Source of the DNA: 66-474 sp035277545
GTDB lineage: Bacteria > Pseudomonadota > Gammaproteobacteria > Xanthomonadales > Rhodanobacteraceae
Assembly: GCA_035277545.1 (NCBI GenBank)
Contig: DATEKI010000290.1
Location: 1 to 17,893 of the forward strand
Reading direction: 5' to 3'
Length of the DNA: 17,893 nt
Under the pieces are notes generated by a model. The model was not told the origin of the DNA and searched no databases. It worked only from the letters and a program-made list of their open reading frames with translations. A program made the position numbers and the translations under genes. This document shows, piece after piece, positions 6,876 through 14,541 of this stretch. Within the stretch, counting starts at the first letter, position 1. Each line of letters opens with the position of its first letter.

Positions 6876-7220
6876 ATGATGTTTGACTGGGCGGGTTACA
6901 GAAAACAGGTGGCGCAACGCCTCGGTGACCTCGGGAAACTGAGCCCCGGCACGGTGCGCGGCTATCGTGAATTGGGCCAGGCCGGCGACCAGCACAACGT
7001 GCTTGGCCCCAAAATGCGCGAACTGATTGCAGTGGCCGTGGCCGTCACCCGGCAGTGCGATGGCTGTATTGCCGTGCATACCGATGCGGCACTCAAGCAT
7101 GGTGCGACGCGTGAGGAGATCGCGGAAGCCCTGGGCGTGGCGGTGGCCGTCAATGCCGGTGCTGCCCTGATCTTTTCTTCAAGGGTCATGGATGCGGTGG
7201 CCGAGGGAAGTGCCGCCTAG
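6876..7220 (+). CDS. Carboxymuconolactone decarboxylase family protein, AhpD-like (CxxC)
   Basis: The 114-residue all-alpha protein of the CMD family carries the AhpD-type redox signature E49...C61-D-G-C64-I-A-V-H68. In AhpD-like proteins this CxxC-H set forms a thiol-disulfide or peroxidase centre with a proton relay. Decarboxylase members lack the cysteines, so a redox role is more likely than decarboxylation. The second half (AALKHGATREEIAEALGVAVAVNAG) is the usual family sequence. The ATG at 6876 has AGGAG 8 nt upstream. It is followed after 75 nt by an FMN reductase gene on the same strand. Confidence 0.9.
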   Translation: MMFDWAGYRKQVAQRLGDLGKLSPGTVRGYRELGQAGDQHNVLGPKMRELIAVAVAVTRQCDGCIAVHTDAALKHGATREEIAEALGVAVAVNAGAALIFSSRVMDAVAEGSAA

Positions 7221-7295
7221 CCGCGCGCGACAGGCCGACGTTTCGGATCGGGCGTGATTTGAACTCGATCGTTTGTCGTCCAACCGGGAGTGCTC

Positions 7296-7868
7296 ATGAC
7301 CACGTACAAAGTAGGTTATTTCGTCGGCAGTCTCGCCAAGGCTTCGATCAACCGGAAACTCGCGAAGGCACTGGTCAATCTCGCCCCGCCGACGCTGGAA
7401 TTGGTCGAGATCCCGTTCAAGGATCTGCCGTTGTACAGCTACGACTACGACGCCGATTTCCCGGCGGTCGCGCGCGCGTTCAAGCAGGCGATCACCGACG
7501 TCGACGCGGTGTTGTTCGTGACGCCGGAGTACAACCGCACGATCCCGGGCGGGCTGAAGAACGCGATCGACTGGGCCAGCCGCCCGTGGGGCAGGAATTC
7601 GTTCGCCCGCAAACCTTCCGCGGTGATCGGCACTTCTCCCGGGCCCATCGGCACGGCCCTCGCGCAACAAAACCTCCGCAGCGTGCTGTGCTTTTGCAAC
7701 TCGCCGCTGATGAACGTGATCGAGGCATACATCCAGTTCACGCCGGGCCTTATCACCGACGACGGCCAGGTCACGAACGATTCGACCGCCGAGTTCCTGC
7801 GCAACTACATGAAGGAGCTGCACTTGTTCATCGAACGCGTCCTGACCGTGCTGCCGAGGGGAAGCTGA
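7296..7868 (+). CDS. NAD(P)H-dependent FMN reductase (ChrR/YieF-like)
   Basis: This 190-residue flavodoxin-fold reductase has the FMN-phosphate loop GSLAKASINRKLAKAL (from residue 11) and the second FMN-binding segment TPEYNRTIPGGLKNAIDWAS (about 75-94), both hallmarks of the NADPH_FMN_red family. Members reduce quinones, chromate, azo dyes or free flavin, often by two-electron transfer that avoids radicals. A third conserved stretch is KPSAVIGTSPGPIGTALAQQNLRS. The ATG at 7296 has GGGAG 5 nt upstream; an in-frame GTG at 7290 overlaps that site. No signal peptide, so cytoplasmic. Its place between an AhpD-like protein and DoxX suggests a redox-balancing role. Confidence 0.92.
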   Translation: MTTYKVGYFVGSLAKASINRKLAKALVNLAPPTLELVEIPFKDLPLYSYDYDADFPAVARAFKQAITDVDAVLFVTPEYNRTIPGGLKNAIDWASRPWGRNSFARKPSAVIGTSPGPIGTALAQQNLRSVLCFCNSPLMNVIEAYIQFTPGLITDDGQVTNDSTAEFLRNYMKELHLFIERVLTVLPRGS

Positions 7869-7940
7869 CCGGCACGAGGCCGTCGCCATGCACGGATGCC
7901 TTCACCCACCCGACGCATCATCCACCGCAAGGGGCAAACC

Positions 7941-8354
7941 ATGTACGACGCCATGTTCAATCGACAGCGGGACTGGCTGATCCTGCTCGCGCGCATCCTG
8001 TTGATGATCCTGTACGTGACCGCGGGGTGGCAAAAACTGCTCGGTTTTTCCGGCACCGTCGGAGAAATGGCGGCGGTGGGCTTCCCGCTCCCCGCGGTCG
8101 TCGCCGTCATCGTCATCATCATCGAGTTGCTGGTAGGCATCGCGCTGGTGATCGGCGTATGGACACGACCGCTCGCCTTGCTGATGGCCGTGTACACGCT
8201 TGCCACTGCATTCATCGGCCATCACTACTGGACCATGACCGGCGCGGCGTATGGCGCGAACTTCATCAACTTCTACAAGAACGTCAGCATCGTCGGCGGC
8301 CTGTTGTTGTTGTGTGTCACGGGCGCCGGGAAATATTCGATCGACAGGAGCTGA
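7941..8354 (+). CDS. DoxX family membrane protein
   Basis: The 137-residue protein has four transmembrane helices (approximately 13-35, 50-77, 80-100, 112-130). The first helix ends in the DoxX signature LYVTAGWQKLLGF; IIIELLVGIALVIGVWTRPL follows in the middle. DoxX proteins are small integral membrane proteins linked in some bacteria to thiol or quinone redox processes. The function of most members, including this one, is unproven. The ATG at 7941 is preferred over an earlier ATG at 7896 because AAGGGG lies 6 nt upstream and the extra residues are polar and atypical. Only 3 nt separate its stop from the dehydrogenase small-subunit gene, so it is probably part of that operon. Confidence 0.9.
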   Translation: MYDAMFNRQRDWLILLARILLMILYVTAGWQKLLGFSGTVGEMAAVGFPLPAVVAVIVIIIELLVGIALVIGVWTRPLALLMAVYTLATAFIGHHYWTMTGAAYGANFINFYKNVSIVGGLLLLCVTGAGKYSIDRS

Positions 8355-8357
8355 ATC

Positions 8358-8945
8358 GTGGAAACTTCGGATCCTCGTTGCCAAGGGTTGCAAGCCGGCC
8401 AGGTCGACGGTGCGCCGGCAGGTCAGCCGGATGATCCCGCGAATCCTTCGCGCCGCAGGTTGCTCGCGGGCCTGGTCGCCGCGTACACCGCCTCGCTGAT
8501 TCCGTGGGCGCTGGCGGCGCCGGTGACCGATGCCGGGCACGGCGCATTCGTTGCGCTTTCCGCCATCCTTGCCGGCCGCAGGATGCTGAACGCCGAGCTT
8601 GGCCAGCGCCTGCACGCCGCGCTGGGCGGCAACGAACCGGGCTTCGACGCGGATTGCCAGGCGCTGCTGAAACTGATCGACGCACAGCAGATCGACCCGG
8701 CCAAACTGCAAAACGTGCTGGATGCCTCGCATTCCAACCTCGCGCCGTTGCCACGCAAGATCATGCGCGCGTGGTGCCTCGGCTTGGTGGGCGAGGGCGA
8801 GGCGACACGCTGCGTCGCCTACGAAAACGCGCTGGATGCGGTGATGGTGGCGGACGTGTTGAAGCCGCCGACGTACGCCTACGGCCCGTACGGAAGCTGG
8901 TCGAATCCGCCCCTTGCCAAGGGAGGCGACCATGGCAACGCCTGA
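8358..8945 (+). CDS. FAD-GMC dehydrogenase small (gamma) subunit, Tat-exported
   Basis: The 195-residue protein resembles the small subunit of membrane-bound FAD sugar/sorbitol dehydrogenases (gamma subunit of Burkholderia FAD-glucose dehydrogenase). It starts with a polar stretch of about 30 residues, then a twin-arginine signal NPSRRRLLAGLVAAY followed by a hydrophobic run ending ALAA. In the known complexes this subunit acts as a chaperone and carries the signal-less catalytic subunit through the Tat pathway. The helical body (about 55-155) includes PRKIMRAWCLGLVG and ends with YGPYGSWSNPP. The GTG at 8358 follows AGGAG (8 nt). The stop overlaps the catalytic gene by 14 nt. Substrate class is not determined by this subunit. 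Confidence 0.88.
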   Translation: METSDPRCQGLQAGQVDGAPAGQPDDPANPSRRRLLAGLVAAYTASLIPWALAAPVTDAGHGAFVALSAILAGRRMLNAELGQRLHAALGGNEPGFDADCQALLKLIDAQQIDPAKLQNVLDASHSNLAPLPRKIMRAWCLGLVGEGEATRCVAYENALDAVMVADVLKPPTYAYGPYGSWSNPPLAKGGDHGNA

Positions 8946-10569
8946 ATCGGCCGAGGTCGTCGTGATCGGTTCCGGCATCTGCGGTGCGCTGGCCGCACGC
9001 AAGCTGGCTATGCGTGGTGTAACGGTGCTGATCCTCGAAGCGGGCCCACGCATCGACCGCGGCCGCATTGTCGCGGCGTTCCGCAATTCGCCGCGCAAGG
9101 GGGACTGGATGTCGCCGTATCCGTACTCGCCGTGGGCGATGCAGCCGCAATACAAACCCAAGGACAACGGTTACCTGATCCAGGCCGGGCCCTACCCGTA
9201 CCCCGCCGAATACATCCGCGTGGTCGGCGGCACCACGTGGCACTGGGCGGCGCAGGCGTGGCGGCTGGTGCCGAACGACGTGCGCATCAAGAGCCTGTAC
9301 GGCGTCGGTGTCGATTGGCCGATGACGTACGAGGAACTCGATCCGTGGTACCAGGAAGCCGAGGAAATCCTGGGCGTGGCCGGCGCCGACGACACGGGCT
9401 CGCCGCGCAAGCATCCGTTTCCGATGGCGCCTGTCGCCGATCCGTGGTCCATGATCCGCTTCCGCGAACGACTGGCGCCGGCGTATCCGGTGGTCGCGAA
9501 TACGGTGGCACGCAACAGCCGCAGCTACGGCGGGCGTCCCGCCTGCGTCGGCAACAATTCCTGCCAGCCGATCTGCCCGGTCAATGCGCAATATCTCGGC
9601 ATCAACGCGGTCGAGGCCGCCGAAGCCGCGGGCGTCAAGGTGCGGGCCAATGCGGTCGTGTATCGCATCGAAGCCGATGCGAAGGGGCGCATTGCGGCCG
9701 TGCATTACTACGACCCGGACAAGACCAGCCATCGCGTCACCGGCAAGCAGTTCATCCTTGCGGCCAACGGCATCGAGAGTCCGAAGCTGCTGCTGTTGTC
9801 CACGAGCAGCAAGTATCCGAACGGCATCGCCAACAGCTCGGGCATGGTGGGCCGGCACCTGATGGACCATCCGAGCTCGTCCCTGACGTTCTATGCGGAC
9901 GAGGAAATCTGGCTGGGGCGTGGACCGCAAAGCCCGAGCTCCATCAACACCATGCGCGACGGCGCATTCCGTTCGCAGCATGCGGCGTACCGGTTGGACT
10001 TCACCAACATCTCGCAGGTGCTGAGCGTCACCGAAGCGCTGATCGCCGAAGGCGTGTACGGCCCCGAGTTCGAAAAGCAGCTGCGCTGGCGCGCCGCGCG
10101 CCAGTGCAACGTCAAGAACGTGCTGGAAGTGCTGCCGAATCCGGACAACCGCATCACGCTGAGTTCCGAAAAGGATGCGCTGGGCATTCCGAAGCCCGTC
10201 GCGCACTATTCGATCGACGACTACACGCGGCGCGGCGCCGAACGCTCGAAGCAGGATTTCGCAAAGATCGCGGAATTGATGGGCGGTACCGGCCTGCGCT
10301 ACAGCCCGGACGGCCAGTTCGCCAACAACCAGCACATCACCGGCACACTGCGCATGGGCAATGATCCCACACAGTTCGTCACCGACGGCTTCGGGCGCGC
10401 GCACGACCACGAGAACCTTTTCATGTGCGGCACCGGCGTCATGCCGACCGCGGCGACGATGAACTCGACCCTGACCGCGGTGGCGCTGGCCCTGCGCACC
10501 GCCGACCACATGCATCCGGCCAAATCATCAGCAGCTACAGCCGACGCGGACGTTGGAGGCATGACATGA
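8932..10569 (+). CDS. FAD-GMC dehydrogenase catalytic subunit with 3Fe-4S motif
   Basis: The 545-residue GMC oxidoreductase oxidises a sugar or alcohol hydroxyl with FAD. The dinucleotide-binding motif is VVVIGSGICGALAARKL (from residue 9, GSGICG at 13-18), and the flavin-attachment GMC segment is RVVGGTTWHWAAQAWRL. The catalytic pair is H468 (NNQHITGTLRMG) and N511 (PTAATMNSTLTA). C205, C211 and C215 in CVGNNSCQPICPVN have the +6/+4 spacing of the 3Fe-4S ligands in Burkholderia FAD-glucose dehydrogenase, giving an electron path to cytochrome c. There is no signal peptide, which fits Tat hitchhiking with the small subunit. The ATG follows GGGAGG and lies within the end of the upstream gene. 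Glucose, sorbitol, gluconate or another polyol remain possible substrates. Confidence 0.93.
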   Translation: MATPESAEVVVIGSGICGALAARKLAMRGVTVLILEAGPRIDRGRIVAAFRNSPRKGDWMSPYPYSPWAMQPQYKPKDNGYLIQAGPYPYPAEYIRVVGGTTWHWAAQAWRLVPNDVRIKSLYGVGVDWPMTYEELDPWYQEAEEILGVAGADDTGSPRKHPFPMAPVADPWSMIRFRERLAPAYPVVANTVARNSRSYGGRPACVGNNSCQPICPVNAQYLGINAVEAAEAAGVKVRANAVVYRIEADAKGRIAAVHYYDPDKTSHRVTGKQFILAANGIESPKLLLLSTSSKYPNGIANSSGMVGRHLMDHPSSSLTFYADEEIWLGRGPQSPSSINTMRDGAFRSQHAAYRLDFTNISQVLSVTEALIAEGVYGPEFEKQLRWRAARQCNVKNVLEVLPNPDNRITLSSEKDALGIPKPVAHYSIDDYTRRGAERSKQDFAKIAELMGGTGLRYSPDGQFANNQHITGTLRMGNDPTQFVTDGFGRAHDHENLFMCGTGVMPTAATMNSTLTAVALALRTADHMHPAKSSAATADADVGGMT

Positions 10570-11996
10570 ATGCGCGCGCAGGCAAGGCGTCGTGCCTGAT
10601 TGGATTGGCCGTGCTGTTGTTGGGGCTGCAAGCCTGTCTTGCCGCAACGCCTGCGAACGGGTCGGATGCCACGGAAGTCCAGCGCGGCCAGTACCTGGCG
10701 ACGGCGAGCGATTGCGTGGCGTGCCATACCGCGCCTGGAGGCAAGCCCTATGCGGGCGGCCTCGCGACGATGACACCCATCGGCGCGGTCATCTCCACCA
10801 ACATCACGCCTTCCAAAGAGGACGGCATTGGCAACTATACGGAGCAGCAGTTCGGCCGCGCCGTCCGCAAGGGCATTCGCGCCGACGGCTCGCACCTGTA
10901 TCCCGTGATGCCGTACACGGAGTATTCGCGGCTCACCGATGCCGACGTGCAGGCGCTGTACGCGTACTTCATGCACGGGGTGCAGCCCGTCGACAGCAAG
11001 CCGCCTGCGACCCACCTGCCGTTTCCGTTCAACATCCGGATGTCCATGGCGGCCTGGAACCTGCTGTTCCTCGACAAGCATCCGTTCGAACCCGACCCGG
11101 CCAAGGGCGCGGAATGGAATCGCGGCGCCTACCTTGTGCGTGGCCCTGCGCATTGCGGCACCTGCCACACGCCGCGCAACCTGCTGATGGCATCCAAATC
11201 ATCCGACGCGCTGGCGGGCGGCGTGGTCGGCACGTGGTTCGCGCCCAACATCACGCCCGACGCGAACAGCGGCATCGGCAACTGGAGCGAGCGGGACATC
11301 GTCGATTACCTGCAATCCGGTCGCGCCCCGGGCAAGGCGCAGGCGGCAGGCCCGATGGTCGAGGCGATCGACAACAGCCTGCGTCACCTCACGCCGGCAG
11401 ACCTGCGCGCGATGGCCGTCTATCTGAAATCGGTGCCGGCACGGCACGACGCCGCGGACACACGTCCCGTCGATGCGTGGGGCAGCGCCTACGCAGACCT
11501 CGCCAGCCTGCGCGGCAAGCCGTTGCCGAAAGATGCGAACGACATGACCGGGCCGCAGCTTTACGACGCCTACTGCGCAAGCTGCCACCAGGATCGCGGA
11601 CAGGGCAGTTTCGAGGGCGGCCTGCCGCCGCTGTTCCACAACACCGCGACGGGCCGCACCAACACGGACAACCTCGTGATGGTGATCCTCGACGGCGTGC
11701 GCTGGCACACCGACGGGTCCGGCACGCGGATGCCCGGTTTTGCGGGTGAGTTGACCGACCGGCAAATCGCGACGCTCGGCGCGTACCTGACGGCGCACTT
11801 CGGCAACCCGTCGGCAAGGATCACGCCGACCCAGGTGGCGAACTTGCGTGCCGGTGGCGCGCCATCGCACCTGGTCCTGCTTGCCCGGATTTTGATGGTG
11901 ATCGTGCTGGTCATCATCGTGGCGATCATCGTGTGGATCGTGCTGGCGCTCGTACGGCGCCATCGGCGCGCGGCAGATGCATCAGCGACACACTAA
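10566..11996 (+). CDS. Triheme cytochrome c subunit of the FAD dehydrogenase
   Basis: The 476-residue protein has three CxxCH heme c sites: C50-V-A-C53-H, C197-G-T-C200-H and C337-A-S-C340-H. Three class I cytochrome domains are laid out as in the beta subunit of FAD-glucose, gluconate and alcohol dehydrogenases. It should take electrons from the 3Fe-4S cluster and pass them to ubiquinone or the respiratory chain in the periplasm. The N-terminus is a signal peptide ending GLQACLAATP; the L-Q-A-C could be a lipobox (C24), or signal peptidase I may cut just after. A C-terminal transmembrane helix (about 437-463, rich in V/I/L) is followed by RRHRR, anchoring the protein. The start overlaps the catalytic gene's stop by 4 nt (ATGA). 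Confidence 0.94.
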   Translation: MNARAGKASCLIGLAVLLLGLQACLAATPANGSDATEVQRGQYLATASDCVACHTAPGGKPYAGGLATMTPIGAVISTNITPSKEDGIGNYTEQQFGRAVRKGIRADGSHLYPVMPYTEYSRLTDADVQALYAYFMHGVQPVDSKPPATHLPFPFNIRMSMAAWNLLFLDKHPFEPDPAKGAEWNRGAYLVRGPAHCGTCHTPRNLLMASKSSDALAGGVVGTWFAPNITPDANSGIGNWSERDIVDYLQSGRAPGKAQAAGPMVEAIDNSLRHLTPADLRAMAVYLKSVPARHDAADTRPVDAWGSAYADLASLRGKPLPKDANDMTGPQLYDAYCASCHQDRGQGSFEGGLPPLFHNTATGRTNTDNLVMVILDGVRWHTDGSGTRMPGFAGELTDRQIATLGAYLTAHFGNPSARITPTQVANLRAGGAPSHLVLLARILMVIVLVIIVAIIVWIVLALVRRHRRAADASATH

Positions 11997-12012
11997 CCCG
12001 GGTGGAAACACC

Positions 12013-13344
12013 ATGCGCAATATCCGGCGAACGCGTACCGCTGCGGTCGTTGCCTTGTCGGTTTGCGGTGGCCTGCTGGCTGGCCAGCAGCCGGCGCGTG
12101 CCCAGCAGGCCCCGGGCCATTCGACCAGTCGCAAGACGCTTACCGGCGACTGGGGCGGCCTGCGCACGAAGCTGCAACAGGCCGGCATCACCTTCAACGC
12201 GCACTACGCGAGCGAGAGCGCGGGCATCGTGGCCGGCAAGGGCCTGCGTCGCACGGCGCGCTACACCCAGCAACTGGATCTGGAAACGCTGTTCGACCTG
12301 CAGCGCCTCGCCGGCATCCCCGACGCAAAGATCCAGTTCACGCTGACCGACCGCAAGGGCCGCAGCCTGACCAACGATGTCCTGCACAACCAGTTCTCGG
12401 TGCAGGAACTGTACGGTGCAGGGCAGAACTTCCGTCTTGCCGAGTTGAACTACCAGCAGGACTTCGACGACCACCGCATCCAGATCGAGCTCGGCTGGTC
12501 GCCGCTTGGCGACCACCTGGCGCGGCTGCCGGATTTCTGCAAGTTCCAGAACGGCGTGATCTGCGGCCACGCCAACGCGATGACCACCAACAGCGGCGCG
12601 CACAATTTCCCGACCGCGGAGTGGGGCGCGCGCATCACGGCGTATCCGGTGCCGCACTTCTACGTGACGACCGGCGTGTTCCAGGTGAACCCGAACGCCG
12701 GCGACAAGGACAAGGGCTTCGACCTCAGCTTCGACAGCACCGGCGTGTTCCTGCCGGTGGAACTGGGTTGGGAAACCGGGCGCGATGACAGCGGCCTGCC
12801 CGGCGATTACAAGCTCGGTGCGTACTACAACTCGTCCGATACGCCGGATGTGTACGACGACATCAACCGTCAGCCGGCGGGGCTGACGGGTCAACCGTTC
12901 CTCGAACGCAACGGGCGCTGGGGCGGTTACGGCATCGCCAGCCAGACCGTGTACCAGTCCAGCGCCGATCCGGCGCGGCACCTGCGGCTGGGTGTGATGG
13001 CCGGCATGGGCGACAAGGCCACCGCGCGCTACGACTGGTTCTGGCTCGCGGGCGGCGTGTGGCAGGGCACGTTCCCGGGTCGCGACCAGGATTTCGTTTC
13101 CTTCACGGCCGCCTACGCGCATACCAACCCGCGCGTGACGCGCTTCCAACGTGAACGCGACAGCGTGCTGCCGGGTGCGGTCGGCATCCAGACATACGAG
13201 GGCGTCGTCGAAGTCGATTACGGTGCGCAGGTGACGCCGTGGCTGGTGCTGCGTCCCAACCTGCAATACATCCTGCGCCCCGGCGGTACCGGCGCCATTC
13301 CCAACGCGCTGGTACTCGGCCTGTACGCGCAGGTGACGTTCTGA
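12013..13344 (+). CDS. OprB-type carbohydrate-selective porin
   Basis: The 443-residue precursor has an Arg-rich signal peptide cut after ARA (residue 30). The mature protein begins with the OprB hallmark LTGDWGGLRTKLQQAGITF. It also contains the family segment DFCKFQNGVICGHANAMT, many alternating-hydrophobicity strands, and a C-terminal phenylalanine (YAQVTF) typical of proteins inserted by the Bam machinery. OprB porins let glucose and other sugars cross the outer membrane. It starts 16 nt after the cytochrome c gene, with a GGGTGG-type ribosome site ahead of the ATG at 12013; an earlier in-frame ATG at 11977 would overlap the cytochrome gene and spoil the signal peptide. The linkage suggests it feeds substrate to the periplasmic dehydrogenase. 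Confidence 0.92.
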   Translation: MRNIRRTRTAAVVALSVCGGLLAGQQPARAQQAPGHSTSRKTLTGDWGGLRTKLQQAGITFNAHYASESAGIVAGKGLRRTARYTQQLDLETLFDLQRLAGIPDAKIQFTLTDRKGRSLTNDVLHNQFSVQELYGAGQNFRLAELNYQQDFDDHRIQIELGWSPLGDHLARLPDFCKFQNGVICGHANAMTTNSGAHNFPTAEWGARITAYPVPHFYVTTGVFQVNPNAGDKDKGFDLSFDSTGVFLPVELGWETGRDDSGLPGDYKLGAYYNSSDTPDVYDDINRQPAGLTGQPFLERNGRWGGYGIASQTVYQSSADPARHLRLGVMAGMGDKATARYDWFWLAGGVWQGTFPGRDQDFVSFTAAYAHTNPRVTRFQRERDSVLPGAVGIQTYEGVVEVDYGAQVTPWLVLRPNLQYILRPGGTGAIPNALVLGLYAQVTF

Positions 13345-13374
13345 GAGGTTTGTGCGAACTCACAGGAAGTCGCG

Positions 13375-13885
13375 ATGACCGAACCAATTCTGGTTGTCTG
13401 GGTATCACGCCCAACCTTCGATGTCGAGATTGCGCGCCTGCGTCCGCATTTCGAGGTGCGGACCGAACCGGAGGACGTGAAGTTCACGCCGGCCGATGTC
13501 GAAGTCGTCATCACCGCGCTGCCCGCCGGCAAGCATGTCCTCGCCGCGTACCGCGGCGAGCATGGCGACGATGGCCTGCTGGGCGCCCCCAGAAAGGCAC
13601 CTTGTTCATGGATTGCTCCACGATCGGCGTGGACGAAACGCTTGAGGCGGCTGCACTGGCGGAGCAAGCCGGCCACCGTGGCATGGACGCTCCGATCTCC
13701 GGCGGCATGGTCGGCACCGCCGAAGCGTTCAACCTCGGCGCGAAACTGGGGATGGACCCGAAGAAGCTGTTCGAGGTCATCTCCACCTCCACCGGCCAGA
13801 GCTGGTCAGTGACCACCAACAGCCCGGTGCCCGGCACCGTCGCATCCGCACCATCCGGCCACGGCTTCGAACCCGGCGCGAAGCC
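13375..13885 (+). pseudogene. Chimeric dehydrogenase pseudogene (2-hydroxyacid DH + 3-hydroxyisobutyrate DH)
   Basis: Three damaged pieces are seen. (1) Codons from ATG 13375 (AGGAAG ahead) to about 13500 read like the N-terminus of a GhrB/2-ketogluconate-reductase-type 2-hydroxyacid dehydrogenase (VWVSRPTF...RLRPHFEVRTEPED). (2) The frame then becomes 3-hydroxyisobutyrate dehydrogenase (VEVVITALPAGKHVLAAY, then EHGDDGLLG). Near 13585-13593 the match shifts frame and continues as KGTLFMDCSTIGVDETL and GMDAPISGGMVGT. (3) A jump of roughly 60-70 residues leads to EAFNLGAKLGMDPKKLFEV, STSTGQSWSVTTNSPVPG and HGFEPGA, where similarity stops before the end of the enzyme. The Rossmann glycine loop is absent, so no working enzyme is expected. 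Its position just after the porin suggests a lost cytosolic step of the same pathway, which is inference. Confidence 0.8.
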
Positions 13886-13894
13886 TCGCCAGGC

Positions 13895-14440
13895 TCACAC
13901 GCCCGGCAGCATGCGCTGCAAGACCCGGTCGCGGCGGATGAAGTAGTGGTACAAGGCGGCGGCGACGTGCAGGCCCACCAAGGGAAGAATGGCGTATTCC
14001 GCGACGAGCGTATGGATGTCGCCGGTCCAACCCCAGCCGGCGGTGTGGGTACCGACCAACTGCGGTACGTGGACAAGCCCGAAAAACGTGATCGGCATGC
14101 CGCGATACGAAGCGTTGATCCAGCCCAGCAGCGGCACCACGACCAGCAGCAGGTACAGCAGCCAGTGGATGACCCGTGCCGAGCGCACCTGCCAAGGCGG
14201 GACGCCTGCCTCCGGCGCGGGCTCGCCGTGGATGATTCGCCAGATCAGGCGGACAACGATGAGGGCGAGTATCAGCACGCCGATCGAGAAGTGCAGGCTG
14301 ATCAGCGTGGTCACCGGCGTGTTGCGGCCGATGTGGGGCATCGTCCAACCGATGATGTACTGCGCAACCAGCAGCGCGAGAATGAGCCAGTGCAGAACGA
14401 TCGCGGTGCCCGTATAGCGGCCCTGCGTGCTGATGACCAT
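13895..14440 (-). CDS. Cytochrome b561 family membrane protein
   Basis: The 181-residue four-helix membrane diheme cytochrome (YodB/CybB type) shuttles electrons between quinone and periplasmic acceptors or superoxide. Heme-ligand histidines fall in the expected helices: VLHWLILALLVAQYIIGW (helix 1), LISLHFSIGVLIL (helix 2), ARVIHWLLYLLLVVVPLLGW (helix 3), and HTLVAEYAILPLVGLHVAAALYHYF (helix 4). The ATG at 14440 follows GGGAGGAGG by about 6 nt. A longer reading to 14512 has no Shine-Dalgarno and adds an unrelated polar tail. It is intact but sits alone between two gene relics and converges with the dehydrogenase pseudogene, with only about 10 nt between the end of that similarity and its stop. 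Confidence 0.92.
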   Translation of the reverse strand: MVISTQGRYTGTAIVLHWLILALLVAQYIIGWTMPHIGRNTPVTTLISLHFSIGVLILALIVVRLIWRIIHGEPAPEAGVPPWQVRSARVIHWLLYLLLVVVPLLGWINASYRGMPITFFGLVHVPQLVGTHTAGWGWTGDIHTLVAEYAILPLVGLHVAAALYHYFIRRDRVLQRMLPGV

Positions 14441-14541
14441 GGTTTCCTCCTCCCGGTAGTTTGCGAAGCGGATTCGGCGACGCCAGCAAATCCTATTACA
14501 GCCGGCAGCCATCCCCAGTGCCGGGTTGGGCGAGTCCTCGG

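Noticed and set aside
8761..10515. 584-codon minus-strand open frame
   Set aside because: Antisense to the GMC catalytic subunit, which has FAD, Fe-S and His/Asn motifs. The reverse frame has none.
11926..13266. 446-codon minus-strand open frame
   Set aside because: Antisense to the OprB porin; no recognisable domain or ribosome site.
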